Assembly: GCF_018332655.1 (NCBI RefSeq)
Contig: NZ_BOQL01000044.1
Location: forward strand, 62,001-126,000
Direction of reading: 5' to 3'
Length of the DNA: 64,000 nucleotides
DNA from: Actinoplanes auranticolor
GTDB taxonomy: Bacteria > Actinomycetota > Actinomycetes > Mycobacteriales > Micromonosporaceae
In this document: positions 37,705 to 46,713 of the stretch, in pieces
Layout of the letters: each line of letters starts with the position of its first letter
Position numbering within the stretch: the stretch's first letter is position 1
Position numbers and translations under genes: made by a program
The notes under the pieces: generated by a model
Seen by the model: only the letters and a program-made list of their open reading frames with translations
What the model was told of the DNA's origin: nothing
Database searches by the model: none

Positions 37705-39462
37705 TCAGCGGGTGGCCGTGGTGCGCAGCGAGAGGGCCTGCAGGAAGACCGCGCCGATCTGGGCGGGGTCCTCGGCGATGAAGACACCGCCGCCGGTCAC
37801 CTTGGTGATCCGCTCCAGCGGCCCCTCGTCCACCGCGTCGCCGACCCCGACCACGATCACCTGGACCGGCTTGTCGGTGCTCTTGGCCGCCTCGAGCTGG
37901 GCGAGCGTCTGGTCCAGCTTGATGTCGCCGGCCTTGTCCCCCGCGTCGGCACCGTCGGTCATCACCAGCACGGAGTTGACCCGGCCGGCCTGCCAGCCGT
38001 CCTGCACCTCCCGGTAGCCGTCGAGAATCGTGCGGTAGAGCCCGGCGTCCCCGCCTTCCGGCTTGATCCCGCTGAGCGCCCCGGCGACATCGTCGCGCTT
38101 GTCCGTCAGCGGCCCGATCGACACCAGCTCCCGGTGGTTGCCCGGGCCCGCACCGGCGGCGAACAGCCACAGCCCGACCTGCCAGTCGTCGCTGAACAGG
38201 CCCAGCCCGCTGCGGGCGGCCGCGAGGGTCACCTGCATCCGGGTGGCGTTGCGGGCGGTCGGCACCGGGGTCCGCATGCTGTTCGAGGCGTCCACGATGG
38301 CCAGGATCCGGGCCGGTGCGACCACCGCGGACCAGCCGGCCAGGGCCCGGTCGATGGTCGCGCCGTCCGTGGCCGACGCCGCCGCCTCACCGCTACCGGC
38401 AGCCGGGGACGGGCCGATGCGCTTCGGGGCGCCGTCGGGTGCGACGAAACCACCGGGGGTGCCACCGTCCGGCAGCCGCAGGCCCGCCGCGCCCAGGGCG
38501 CCACGGAAACCCGATCCCTTGGTCAGGGTCTCGTAGAGCTGGTGCGCCGCCTCGGCCTGGGACCGGTCGAGCTGGGGCATGACCGCGAACGGATAGTCCA
38601 GCGGCACCGCCGCGGGCTCGGGATAGAGCGCGGTCAGCGCGACCGTGGGCTTGCCGGCGTTGTACGTGACGACGTCACGCTCCGACATGGCCGCGAGGCT
38701 GAGCCCGGCGGCCAGCGATCCGTCGTCGTCACCCTGGGGCAGCTGGGCCATCAGGTCGTCGCGCAGCACCGAGGTGTCGGTCGCCAGCGCGCGCAGCAGG
38801 CCGTTGGAGGTGCCCGGCCGGCGCTGATCCAGCGTCGTCGCGGTGCCGCTGAGCACGAGCAGCCCGGAGAGGGCGGCGGCGTCGCGGGCCGGATCAACCG
38901 TGCCGGCCCGGAAGTTGGTGCTGGTGGTGATCTGGGCGACCAGATCGGCGTAGCCGAGCTTCTTCTCCGGCCAGCCGAGATCCTCGGCGACCGGATCGGG
39001 CAGCGCCATGACGACCGGGCTCATCGCGAGCGAGCCCTCGTCGGTGATGGCGAACTGCGGCGCGGCGGCCCGCAACCGCTGCAGCCAGGTGCGCGAGTCG
39101 GAGATCCAGACGTCCGGCGGGGTCAGCCCGGAGCGCGGCGCCCCGGCTCCGGTGAGCGAGACCTTCTGCTGCGCGCCGAGCACGGCGGCGACATCGGCCG
39201 GATCCGCGGCGCGGACATCGATCGCCACACAGGTGCCCTCGATGTCGGCCTTGCCGGCGACCCACTCGGCCGCGGACTGCTGGACAGCGGTGGCGATCTC
39301 CGGGGCCGCCGCCACGGACAACCGCACCTGGCCGCTGCATTCCGCACCGCCGAGCTGGCCCACGGCGATGCGCGCCCCGGCCACCACCGCCACCACCGCC
39401 AGGGTGGCAAGCACGGCAGTACCCGCGCGTAGTCGCAAACGTCGTCGATGGCGGCCTGTCAC
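37705..39462 (-). CDS. Solute-binding/VWA-domain surface protein (paralogue 2)
   Basis: Paralogue of the protein at 6516-8273 with the same length (585) and order: basic start MTGRHRRRLRL, one membrane segment, a solute-binding-like domain and a C-terminal VWA domain. The MIDAS reads IVDASNSM and the later acidic motif VMTDGADAG. The two proteins align throughout (for example CSGQVRLSVAAAPEIATAV against CAGEVKLAVAAAAEIAGAI), so they arose by duplication. The start is GTG at 39462 with no strong ribosome site. Probably held at the outer face of the membrane. Role unknown. Confidence 0.82.
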   Translation of the reverse strand: MTGRHRRRLRLRAGTAVLATLAVVAVVAGARIAVGQLGGAECSGQVRLSVAAAPEIATAVQQSAAEWVAGKADIEGTCVAIDVRAADPADVAAVLGAQQKVSLTGAGAPRSGLTPPDVWISDSRTWLQRLRAAAPQFAITDEGSLAMSPVVMALPDPVAEDLGWPEKKLGYADLVAQITTSTNFRAGTVDPARDAAALSGLLVLSGTATTLDQRRPGTSNGLLRALATDTSVLRDDLMAQLPQGDDDGSLAAGLSLAAMSERDVVTYNAGKPTVALTALYPEPAAVPLDYPFAVMPQLDRSQAEAAHQLYETLTKGSGFRGALGAAGLRLPDGGTPGGFVAPDGAPKRIGPSPAAGSGEAAASATDGATIDRALAGWSAVVAPARILAIVDASNSMRTPVPTARNATRMQVTLAAARSGLGLFSDDWQVGLWLFAAGAGPGNHRELVSIGPLTDKRDDVAGALSGIKPEGGDAGLYRTILDGYREVQDGWQAGRVNSVLVMTDGADAGDKAGDIKLDQTLAQLEAAKSTDKPVQVIVVGVGDAVDEGPLERITKVTGGGVFIAEDPAQIGAVFLQALSLRTTATR

Positions 39463-39632
39463 GTAGCCATCATCGACAAGAACACCTTCTGCCGCTAGGC
39501 CCTGGAAGGCACGGATATGGCCGGGACAATCCGTTTAAGGGGTCAAGGCACTCCGGAAAACGAGGGCACCGTGGCATTCGCGGCTTTTGCCCGGTGCACC
39601 CGGGCAGCAACCGGACGGACGTACAGGAACAG

Positions 39633-39638
39633 TACGAT
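39633..39638 (+). promoter_or_regulatory. Candidate leaderless -10 element
   Basis: TACGAT fits TANNNT and ends six bases before the ATG at 39645, which lacks a ribosome site. This is the arrangement of leaderless actinobacterial transcripts. Confidence 0.45.
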
Positions 39639-39644
39639 CGCGCC

Positions 39645-40544
39645 ATGCTGCGCAGTGATCATCCCCTGGCCCGCATCGTCGACGCGTACCGGACGGCGGA
39701 GTTCGCGACGCTGACGTCGGACGGCACCCCGATCGCGTGGCCCACCGCCATCGTGCGCAACGAGGACGGAAAGATCCTGGTCACAACCTCACTGGCCTTC
39801 CCGCAGAAGGCACTCAACGTCCGCCGCGACGGCCGGGTGGCGCTGCTGCTCTCCGACCCGACGGCCAGTGGGCTGGCCGACCCGCCGCAGATCCTGATCC
39901 GCGGCACGGCGACGTGCCCCGAGCAGATCCACACGGCCCCCGAAGGCGACCTGGGCCGGCTGTGGGTCTCGCTCTTCGAACGACAGCCGATAGTCCGTGC
40001 CTATCTGCGCGCCGGGGCCCGCCGGTTCACCGACTGGTACTTCATGCGGCTGCTGATCACGGTGACGCCGACGGAGATCACGACGGCGCCCCGGCCGGCG
40101 GACGGCCCGGGCATCACCGGCGGCACGCTGCTCGGCGCTCAAGCGCTGACCGGGTACGGCACCGCGGTGCTCGCCGCCACGGACCGCGACGGGGCGCCGG
40201 TGCTGCGCCGGACCACGATCACGAGCACGGCGGACGGGTACGGCATCGAGCTGGACGACGACACGGCAATCACGCCGGGGACGGCCAGCCTGCTGGTGCA
40301 CCGGCACGACGAGAAGCTCTCGGCGCTGCACAACGCTGTGTTGCGGGGGACGCTGACCCGTACCGGATCCGGGTGGGTGCTGGCCCCGGAGCGGCTGATC
40401 CAACCGATGGGGCGCGGTCCCCGGGACATGCTGCGGACGGTGCAGAGTTGCCGGAAGGCGACGCGCCGCTACCTGGACCGGCGGGGGTTGGCGCGGCCGG
40501 TCATCCCGTGGGCGGCGTACCGGGAGCTGACCGGTAAGCGTTAG
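39645..40544 (+). CDS. Pyridoxamine 5'-phosphate oxidase-like flavoprotein, two-domain
   Basis: Protein of 299 residues with two PNPOx-type split-barrel halves: residues 8-130 (FATLTSDGTPIAWPTAIV, VALLLSDP) and 165-250 (AVLAATDRDGAPVLRRTTI). It probably binds FMN or F420. A GTG 51 bases earlier is a possible alternative start. The gene ends by overlapping the convergent TrpF-like gene by four bases. Related proteins are usually annotated as FMN/F420-binding oxidoreductases of unknown substrate. Confidence 0.8.
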   Translation: MLRSDHPLARIVDAYRTAEFATLTSDGTPIAWPTAIVRNEDGKILVTTSLAFPQKALNVRRDGRVALLLSDPTASGLADPPQILIRGTATCPEQIHTAPEGDLGRLWVSLFERQPIVRAYLRAGARRFTDWYFMRLLITVTPTEITTAPRPADGPGITGGTLLGAQALTGYGTAVLAATDRDGAPVLRRTTITSTADGYGIELDDDTAITPGTASLLVHRHDEKLSALHNAVLRGTLTRTGSGWVLAPERLIQPMGRGPRDMLRTVQSCRKATRRYLDRRGLARPVIPWAAYRELTGKR

Positions 40545-41245
40545 CCGCGGGCTGCCTGCAGGACGCGTACGGCGTCGGCGTAGCGGTGGAACCGGGCGTC
40601 GCTCCGCCGGCCCTGCCCGGCCAGGGTGAGAGCGATCCCCCGCACTGAGGGAAGCGCCGCGACGATTTCCCGCACATTGTCCGCGGTGAAATCCAGCCCG
40701 ACGGCGATCGGACGCTCGCGGCCCAGCTCGTCCAGGTCGGCGATCTGGAACTCCTGGCCGTACTCCGGGGCACGGTCGCGCAGAAACACCCACGAGTCGC
40801 GATACTCGGGCAGGACATCAGCGTGGAAAAGGGCAGCGTTCAGGTCCGGTTCGCCGGCGTAGGCGCTGAAGACCCAGCCGGGATCGTCGTCGTGGGCGAT
40901 CTCGATGCCGCCGTACACGATGCCGACACCGGTGTCGCTCAGCGCGCGGCGGACCTCGGGTGGCGGGATGGCTTCGGTGATCGGCTGCACCATTCCGGCG
41001 CCGGTCGCCGCGACGGTACGCAGAACGCGGTCGGGGTCCTTGGCAAGCTCCATCGCCGTGACGAGCGTTGCCCGCCGCAGTGCCTCGCCGATGGCGGCCG
41101 CCTGCTCGACGGTCACCGTGCGGTCGTCGTGGAACCGCGGGTCGGCGGTCAGGGACACACCGATGAGGTCGGCGCCGAGCGCTTCGAGATCCGTGGCCTC
41201 CGCCACCGACCGCACCCGGTCGACCTTGATCAGCTTATTCGTCAT
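40541..41245 (-). CDS. TrpF-like barrel protein lacking catalytic residues; possible immunity partner
   Basis: A 234-residue protein whose whole length resembles phosphoribosylanthranilate isomerase (TrpF). It shows an early strand and helix (LIKVDRVRSVAEATDLEALGADLIGVSL), AAATGAGMVQP-like central blocks and RAPEYG where TrpF has PEYGGSG. However, the catalytic cysteine (VKICGIT in TrpF) is Asp in IKVDRV and the catalytic aspartate position appears to be Arg in FLRD, so isomerase activity is unlikely. Its ATG overlaps the toxin-like gene by 11 bases (ATGACGAATAA), which demands tight co-expression. It occupies the place of an immunity gene. Function is inference. Confidence 0.65.
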   Translation of the reverse strand: MTNKLIKVDRVRSVAEATDLEALGADLIGVSLTADPRFHDDRTVTVEQAAAIGEALRRATLVTAMELAKDPDRVLRTVAATGAGMVQPITEAIPPPEVRRALSDTGVGIVYGGIEIAHDDDPGWVFSAYAGEPDLNAALFHADVLPEYRDSWVFLRDRAPEYGQEFQIADLDELGRERPIAVGLDFTADNVREIVAALPSVRGIALTLAGQGRRSDARFHRYADAVRVLQAARG

Positions 41246-41783
41246 AGCGAATCACGTTCCCGCCCAGTTCGTCAGCGCCCCGGAAGTTGCCGGGGATGAC
41301 CCAGGTCTTGCCGGCCGTATTCGTCGAGATCTTCCAGTATGGCGAGCCTTCGGGAGTGTGCCGGCCGCCGCCGGGGTGTACCTGGATGTTGGTGATCTCA
41401 GGGTGGTCCTGGATGCGTACCTGCACGGCGTTTCCCGAGGTGCCCCTCTTGCGGCTCTGCTCGACCGTCGCCGGGTAACCCGCGGCGGTGAACTGGTCGG
41501 CGATGTCCTGCGCGGACCGCCCGGCCACCGACCTCGGGTCCCCGGTGATGTTGTCCACGAACGACTGCGCTGATCCGGTGTCCGGTCCGGCCGATGCCAG
41601 CGTGGCCGGTTGATCGCTGCTTCCTGCGCCGCCGGCGCCGCCCGGGCGGCCAAGGTGGGCTTCGGCCGCGACCGTTTCCTGGGCCGCCGCGATGCTCGCA
41701 CTGCCCCCGCCCTGGTCACGTCCCGCCCGGCCGCCGCGCGGTGAGCCGTCGTCGGCCTCGCCGTTCCTGCCCCGTCGGGCCAT
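41235..41783 (-). CDS. Putative secreted toxin domain protein (polymorphic-toxin C-terminus)
   Basis: A 182-residue protein in two parts: a low-complexity Gly/Ala/Ser/Arg linker (1-75) and a compact C-terminal domain beginning AQSFVDNITGDPRSVAGRSAQD. The C-terminal domain contains VQVRIQDHPEITNIQVHPGGGRH, SPYWKIST and GKTWVIPG; conserved-looking His, Arg and Lys residues in this spacing recall RNase-type toxin domains of the polymorphic toxins. It follows a WXG-type gene after ten bases and overlaps the TrpF-like gene. Toxic nuclease activity is inferred from architecture and context only. Confidence 0.6.
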   Translation of the reverse strand: MARRGRNGEADDGSPRGGRAGRDQGGGSASIAAAQETVAAEAHLGRPGGAGGAGSSDQPATLASAGPDTGSAQSFVDNITGDPRSVAGRSAQDIADQFTAAGYPATVEQSRKRGTSGNAVQVRIQDHPEITNIQVHPGGGRHTPEGSPYWKISTNTAGKTWVIPGNFRGADELGGNVIRYDE

Positions 41784-41793
41784 GCCCGGCCGC

Positions 41794-42495
41794 CTACCCC
41801 TGCACCAGGCGGGTCAGATTGGTCAGGCTGGTGACCAGCGCCGTCGTGTAGCTCAGGATCCGGCCGGCCCATTTGACCACCGCGGCGGTGATCTGGGCGG
41901 CGATCACCGGGATGGTCACCACGAAGACGGCCTCGGCCGCCCACACGATGACCCGGGCGACCAGGTCGGCGATCAGGTCCCGGACGATGTCGCGGGTGAG
42001 GCGGACCAGGTTGCCGGCCGCCTGCGTCGCTGCCGCCATCGCCGAGGCGACCGCGCTCAGTCCGCCGACGGCGGCCACGTTGTGGCCCATCATGGCCGTG
42101 TAGGCCGTCGCCGCCCGGCCGGTCCAGTCGGACAGGTCGCCGCTGAGGTGCGCGGCCAGATCGTCCGCCGCGCCGCTCAGCTCGACGGCGATGTTGTCCC
42201 AGGTGGTGGCGTGCGCGGCGACCACGTCGGGCATGCCGGCGAGCTGGTCGAGCACGTGCTGCAGCGGCTCGAAGTATTCCATCGCCCAGCCGAGCCCATT
42301 GGCCAGCAGCGCGCTGAACGGGTCGATCGCGGTGGCCACGACCTCGGTGCCGAAGGCCGCCCCGGCGAGCAGGTCGTCGACCCATCCCTCGCTCTCGATC
42401 GCCGCGACCAGACCGTCGAAGTTCTCCGCCAGCGACATCCCCGTCCATGGCTGACGGGTCGAGGAAACGTCAGCGACCAGGGACTGGTCGCTCAC
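41794..42495 (-). CDS. WXG/ESX-type helical protein
   Basis: A 233-residue, mostly helical protein. The centre (TTWDNIAVELSGAADDLAAHLSGDLSDWTGRAATAY) carries a WXG-type turn (DWTG) between two helices, as in type VII (ESX) substrates. It is followed by long Ala/Val-rich helices that may insert into or line membranes (VIVWAAEAVFVVTIPVIAA). Its start overlaps the EspC-like stop by four bases. It is likely to carry or present the toxin domain encoded next. The secretion machine itself is not in the window. Confidence 0.75.
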   Translation of the reverse strand: MSDQSLVADVSSTRQPWTGMSLAENFDGLVAAIESEGWVDDLLAGAAFGTEVVATAIDPFSALLANGLGWAMEYFEPLQHVLDQLAGMPDVVAAHATTWDNIAVELSGAADDLAAHLSGDLSDWTGRAATAYTAMMGHNVAAVGGLSAVASAMAAATQAAGNLVRLTRDIVRDLIADLVARVIVWAAEAVFVVTIPVIAAQITAAVVKWAGRILSYTTALVTSLTNLTRLVQG

Positions 42496-42812
42496 CGTCC
42501 CGGCCGTTCACCGGCCTTGCGGACCGCCTCGGCGGCACCGGCGTCGGCGTCTTCGTACGCCGTGGCGACCTCGGCGAGCGCGTCGGCGGCCAGCGCCAGA
42601 TTCTCCTCCACGTACGCGACCAGGCCGTCCTGCCGCTGGTGCCGTCCCTGCAGCACCGGCGGCAGCCAGGCGCAGAGCAGCCCGTACGCCGCGCCGTCCT
42701 GGGCGATGGAGGCGCTGGCCGACCTGACCGCACCGAACCGGGCGCGTACCGATTCGAGGTGGGCTATGTGCCGGCGGATCTGCGCCGCGTCGACGCTGAG
42801 CTCGTCGGTCAC
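42492..42812 (-). CDS. EspC-like ESX secretion-associated protein
   Basis: A 106-residue helical protein, MTDELSVDAAQIRRHIAHLESVRARF..., ending in YEDADAGAAEAVRKAGE. Size, two long helices and the terminal YxxxD/E-like pattern (YEDAD) fit EspC-type type VII substrates or partners. Four-base overlaps on both sides place it in the middle of a translationally coupled operon with YbaB-like and WXG-like genes. Confidence 0.7.
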   Translation of the reverse strand: MTDELSVDAAQIRRHIAHLESVRARFGAVRSASASIAQDGAAYGLLCAWLPPVLQGRHQRQDGLVAYVEENLALAADALAEVATAYEDADAGAAEAVRKAGERPGR

Positions 42813-43234
42813 CGCTCCGGTCGCCGCTCGCCGGTGATGTCTGCGCCGGTCAGCCGCTCGCCGACCTGAGTCGCGATCGCCTGGGCGGCCGGGGACTGCG
42901 TGCCGATCGTCTCCGCGACGATCTCCCGAGCCCGTCCCGCGGTCCGTCGCCGGGCTTCCTGGATCGTTGTCATGATCGCCTCGGCGACCCGCTCCGGCTC
43001 CAGCTGGTGGATCCGGCGTCCCAGCCGTAGATCCATCAGCGCGCCCTGGGCGTCGACGGCGACCTCGACCATCCCGCTCCCGTCGGTGGCGGTGACCCGC
43101 AGCTGCCCGAGCTGGTCGCTCATCGCCCTGGTGTCGACGGCCATCCGGTCGATCCGGTCCTTCCAGGCCGCCAGCCTGTCCAGCGCCGCTCCCGGCTCCA
43201 GGATGGGATCACCGTCCCACACTCCGGCACTCAT
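42809..43234 (-). CDS. YbaB/EbfC-family protein
   Basis: A 141-residue protein with the YbaB/EbfC pattern: an N-terminal helix with coiled-coil character (LDRLAAWKDRIDRMAVDTRAMSDQLGQL) followed by the strand core VTATDGSGMVEVAVDAQGALMDLRLG and a C-terminal helix. In actinomycetes such proteins often head type VII toxin cassettes, where the role is not settled. The ATG at 43234 has a GGGGTGG site; a GTG two codons earlier is an alternative. First gene of the operon that runs to the TrpF-like gene. Confidence 0.8.
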   Translation of the reverse strand: MSAGVWDGDPILEPGAALDRLAAWKDRIDRMAVDTRAMSDQLGQLRVTATDGSGMVEVAVDAQGALMDLRLGRRIHQLEPERVAEAIMTTIQEARRRTAGRAREIVAETIGTQSPAAQAIATQVGERLTGADITGERRPER

Positions 43235-43386
43235 ATCCACCCCCGCGCTGACCGGTGTCGATGGGTCATCGTAGCGATCCGGTGCTACACCGGTGTCTCG
43301 CGGAATTACCACTTTTGTGTGGTTTGGTGGCATAGGCTGCTCATGTTTCGCGTCGGACCGAAGTTGTGCTGCGAGAGGGCCGGTTG

Positions 43387-44460
43387 ATGATGGGGAGACG
43401 CGCGTTCGCCGCCGTGCTGCTGGTGCTGGCGGTTTCCGGGTGTGGTGGGGACGGCGAGGATGACATCGCCGCGGCGCCGGATCGGGGCAGTGTCGGGATC
43501 GCTATGCCGACCACGAAGTCCGAGCGGTGGATCGCCGACGGGGACAACCTGGCCCGGCAGTTCACGCTGCTCGGCTACCGGCCCGACGTCCAGTACGCCG
43601 ACGACGACGTCAAGGCGCAGGTCAGCCAGCTCGAGGCGATGGTGGCGCGGGGCGACAAGGCACTCGTGATCGCCGCCATCGACGGGACCGCGCTCAAGGG
43701 TGTGCTGGGGCGGGCCGCCGCCGCGAAGATTCCGGTGATCGCCTACGACCGGCTGATCCGGGACAGCGCCGACCTGAGCTACTACGCGACCTTCGACAAC
43801 TTCAAGGTCGGGGTGCTGCAGGGCACCGCCATCCTCGACGGGCTGAAGGGCAAGGGGCCGTTCAACGTCGAGCTGTTCGCCGGGTCCGCGGACGACAACA
43901 ACGCCACCTTCTTCTTCAACGGCGCGATGAGTGTGCTGCGTCCGCAGATCGACTCCGGGCGGCTGGTGGTGCGCAGCGGGGAGACCGGCTTCGCCAAGGT
44001 TGCCACCCTGCGCTGGGACGGCGCGGTCGCCAAGCAGCGGATGGCCCGCCTGCTCGCCGCCGACTACCGGTCCGCGCGGGTCGACGCGGTGCTCTCGCCG
44101 TACGACGGGCTCAGCCGGGGCATTCTCGAGGCGCTCGGGGCCGCGGGGTACGGCGGCGCGAAGAAGCTGCCCGTCATCACCGGCCAGGACGCCGAGCTCG
44201 ACTCGGTCAAGCTGATCGCCGCGGGCAAGCAGACCGAGACCGTCTACAAGGACACCCGTGAGCTGGCCAAGGTCACGGTGCAGATGACCAACTCGCTGCT
44301 GACCGGCGGGCGCCCGGAGGTCAACGACACCGAGCAGTACAACAACGGCGTCAAGGTGATCCCCACGTTCCTGCTGCAGCCGGTCAACGTCGACAAGTCC
44401 AACTACCGGCGCGTCCTGGTCGACAGCGGCTACTACACCGCCGCCGAGATCACCGCCTGA
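43387..44460 (+). CDS. ChvE/XylF-type monosaccharide-binding lipoprotein
   Basis: Extracellular sugar-binding lipoprotein of 357 residues, periplasmic-binding-protein type I. The lipobox is VSGC at about residue 17. The mature part begins [22 protein letters not shown], typical of the ChvE/XylF multiple-sugar group, and includes [27 protein letters not shown] and [14 protein letters not shown]. There are no permease or ATPase genes beside it. Instead its stop is 29 bases from the start of a chemoreceptor gene, so it probably acts as the sugar sensor of that receptor. The start is the first of two adjacent ATGs. Confidence 0.86.
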   Translation: MMGRRAFAAVLLVLAVSGCGGDGEDDIAAAPDRGSVGIAMPTTKSERWIADGDNLARQFTLLGYRPDVQYADDDVKAQVSQLEAMVARGDKALVIAAIDGTALKGVLGRAAAAKIPVIAYDRLIRDSADLSYYATFDNFKVGVLQGTAILDGLKGKGPFNVELFAGSADDNNATFFFNGAMSVLRPQIDSGRLVVRSGETGFAKVATLRWDGAVAKQRMARLLAADYRSARVDAVLSPYDGLSRGILEALGAAGYGGAKKLPVITGQDAELDSVKLIAAGKQTETVYKDTRELAKVTVQMTNSLLTGGRPEVNDTEQYNNGVKVIPTFLLQPVNVDKSNYRRVLVDSGYYTAAEITA

Positions 44461-44489
44461 TGCCGCCGCGCCCGCGAGGAGAGTCGTCG

Positions 44490-46076
44490 ATGACCAGCGT
44501 TCCCGCCGCCCGGTGGTTCCTGGACCTTCCCGTACGGGTGAAGCTGACCGTGCTGGTCGCCGCCAGCCTGCTGGCCCTGGCCGGCTGCCTGGCGGTGACC
44601 GTGGTCAACGACCGTGTCGCCGAGCGCACCGCCGACCGGCTGGGGACGCTGACCACGGCGAGCGCCCTCGTGCTGCAGCTCGACCGGGCGGCCAGCGAGC
44701 TCAAGGTCAACGGCCTGCAGTCGGTCATCCGGGCCGACGCCAAAGCCCAGGCCGCGTTGCTCGCCGAGCAGGTCGACGCCACGAACGCTCTGGTCGCCGA
44801 GCTGGAGGCGGTGCCGCTGCCGCGCGGGCTGTCGGCCGCCGTGGGACGGATCAAGACGGTCGCCGCCGACTACACCGCCACGCTGACCCGCTTCGTCGCC
44901 GGCGCCGGGGTGGATCAGGCGGCCGCCCGGCTGTCCTGGGAGCAGATCGGTGTCGACAACTATCTGTTCAGTGCCGTGCTGGCCAACGAACGTGCACTGT
45001 TCCTCGACACCGTCGAGCGCTCCCAGCAGTCCGCCGCCGCGAGCCGCGTACGGGCCGAGCGCATCCTGTTGATCGCCGTGGCCCTGGCCGCCCTCGTCGT
45101 CTGTCTGCTCGCCGCCGTGGTGGTGCGGTCGATCACCCGGCCGCTGGAGCGGGTCCGGACCGCGCTGCGGGCGATGGCCGACGGCGACCTCACCGTCGGG
45201 GCCGAGGTGACCGGCCGGGACGAGGTCGGCCAGATGGCGCAGGCCCTGGACCAGGCGCAGGCCAACATGCGCCGGGTGGTCTCGTCGGTCGCCGGTTCCG
45301 CGGACTCGGTCGCCGCCGCGGCCGAGGAGATGTCCGCGACCTCGACCACCATCGCCTCGTCGGCCGAGCGGTCCGCCGGCCAGGCGCAGGAGGTGTCCCG
45401 GGCCGCCGCCGGGGTCTCGGAGAACGTGTCGAGCGTGGCCAAGGGTACTCAGGAGATGGGCCAGTCGATCCGCGAGATCGCGCAGAACGCCACCGCCGCG
45501 GCCGAGGTGGCCGGCAAGGCGGTCTCCGTCGCGGAGGCCACCACGGCCCAGGTCGGCAAGCTCGGCGAGTCCTCGGCCGAGATCGGCAATGTGATCAAGG
45601 TGATCACCGCGATCGCCGGGCAGACCAACCTGCTGGCGCTGAACGCCACCATCGAGGCGGCCCGGGCCGGCGAGATGGGTAAGGGCTTCGCGGTGGTGGC
45701 GTCCGAGGTCAAGGACCTGGCCCAGGAGACCGCCCGGGCCACCGAGGACATCTCCCGGCGGGTCCAGGCGATCCAGACGGACACCACCGGCGCGGTGACC
45801 GCGATCGGGGAGATCAGCTCGGTCATCGCGGAGATCAACGACTACCAGGCCACGATCGCCAGCGCGGTCGAGGAGCAGACCGCGACCACCGAGGAGATGA
45901 GCCGCAGTGTCGCGGCCGCGGCCGCCGGGGCGGGTGACATCGCCGCGAACATCACCGGCCTGGCCGATGCCACCCAGGTCAGCACCGAGGGCATCGGCCA
46001 GTCCCGGCAGGCGGTCGTCGAGCTCAGCGGCATGGCCCACCACCTGCAGTCCCTGGTCAGCCACTTCAAGTACTGA
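44490..46076 (+). CDS. Methyl-accepting chemotaxis protein
   Basis: Transmembrane chemoreceptor of 528 residues. TM1 lies at about 18-38, then an extracellular four-helix-bundle-like sensor domain (about 40-185), TM2 ([21 protein letters not shown]), HAMP ([22 protein letters not shown]) and a long cytoplasmic coiled coil. Its hairpin tip holds [38 protein letters not shown], the CheA/CheW contact. No C-terminal CheR pentapeptide is present. GAGGAGAG lies six bases before the ATG at 44490; an ATG that overlaps the previous stop is the alternative. Pairing with the ChvE-type protein suggests sugar chemotaxis of motile spores. Confidence 0.93.
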   Translation: MTSVPAARWFLDLPVRVKLTVLVAASLLALAGCLAVTVVNDRVAERTADRLGTLTTASALVLQLDRAASELKVNGLQSVIRADAKAQAALLAEQVDATNALVAELEAVPLPRGLSAAVGRIKTVAADYTATLTRFVAGAGVDQAAARLSWEQIGVDNYLFSAVLANERALFLDTVERSQQSAAASRVRAERILLIAVALAALVVCLLAAVVVRSITRPLERVRTALRAMADGDLTVGAEVTGRDEVGQMAQALDQAQANMRRVVSSVAGSADSVAAAAEEMSATSTTIASSAERSAGQAQEVSRAAAGVSENVSSVAKGTQEMGQSIREIAQNATAAAEVAGKAVSVAEATTAQVGKLGESSAEIGNVIKVITAIAGQTNLLALNATIEAARAGEMGKGFAVVASEVKDLAQETARATEDISRRVQAIQTDTTGAVTAIGEISSVIAEINDYQATIASAVEEQTATTEEMSRSVAAAAAGAGDIAANITGLADATQVSTEGIGQSRQAVVELSGMAHHLQSLVSHFKY

Positions 46077-46095
46077 CCCCGGCCGCCTCAGCGGG

Positions 46096-46713
46096 TCACT
46101 CCTCGACCGGGATCGCCTGCGACTTCAGCGTCTGGACGGTCGACGCCTGGGCCGCGGCAAGGGCGTCGTTGAGGGTGCCCTTGCCGGAGACCGCGGACTT
46201 GAACCCGTCCGAGGCGTTGGCGTAGGTCGAGGTCATCGTCGGTCCCCAGGTGAAGTCCGGGACGACCTGGGTGGAGGCCTCGGCGAAGACGTCGTAGATG
46301 GGCTGGTCGCCGTAGAACGCGACGCCCTTCTTGAGCGCCGGCAGCGAGGCGCCCGCCTTGGTCGCCGGGTACAGCTGCGCCTTCTCGTTGAGCAGCGTCA
46401 GCGCCTCCTCGGAGGTGTTCAGCCACAGCGCGAACTGCGCGGCCTCGTACGGGTGCTTCGAGCTCTTGAAGACCGCGGTGGACGACCCGCCCCAGTTGCC
46501 GGCCTTCTTCTCCCCGGCGGCCCACTGCGGCATCGGGGCGACCTTCCACTTGCCCGCCGTCTTCGGCGCGCCGGTGGCGATGGAGTTGGCTCCCCAGACC
46601 GCGGAGATCCAGGTCCAGGACTTGTCGGTGTTGTAGGCGTTGTCCCACTCCGGGGTCCACGGCGGCACCGCGGAGACGAGCTTCTTGTCGATCAGGCCCT
46701 GCCAGTAGTCGAC
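46096..46713 (-). pseudogene. C-terminal remnant of a sugar ABC solute-binding protein
   Basis: The reverse strand encodes about 205 residues of the C-terminal part of a family 1 sugar-binding protein: VDYWQGLIDKKLVSAVPPW, SIATGAPKTAGKWKVAPMPQW and NWGGSSTAVFKSSKHPYEAAQF. Homology stops at the GTCGAC palindrome at 46708-46713; the open frame continues but is antisense to a LacI remnant. Signal peptide, lipobox and the whole N-terminal lobe are absent, so it is a 5'-deleted pseudogene. Confidence 0.8.

Noticed and set aside
46708-46713. Site-specific recombination or att site at GTCGAC
   Set aside because: Only a 6-base palindrome; no integrase, direct repeats or element boundaries nearby.
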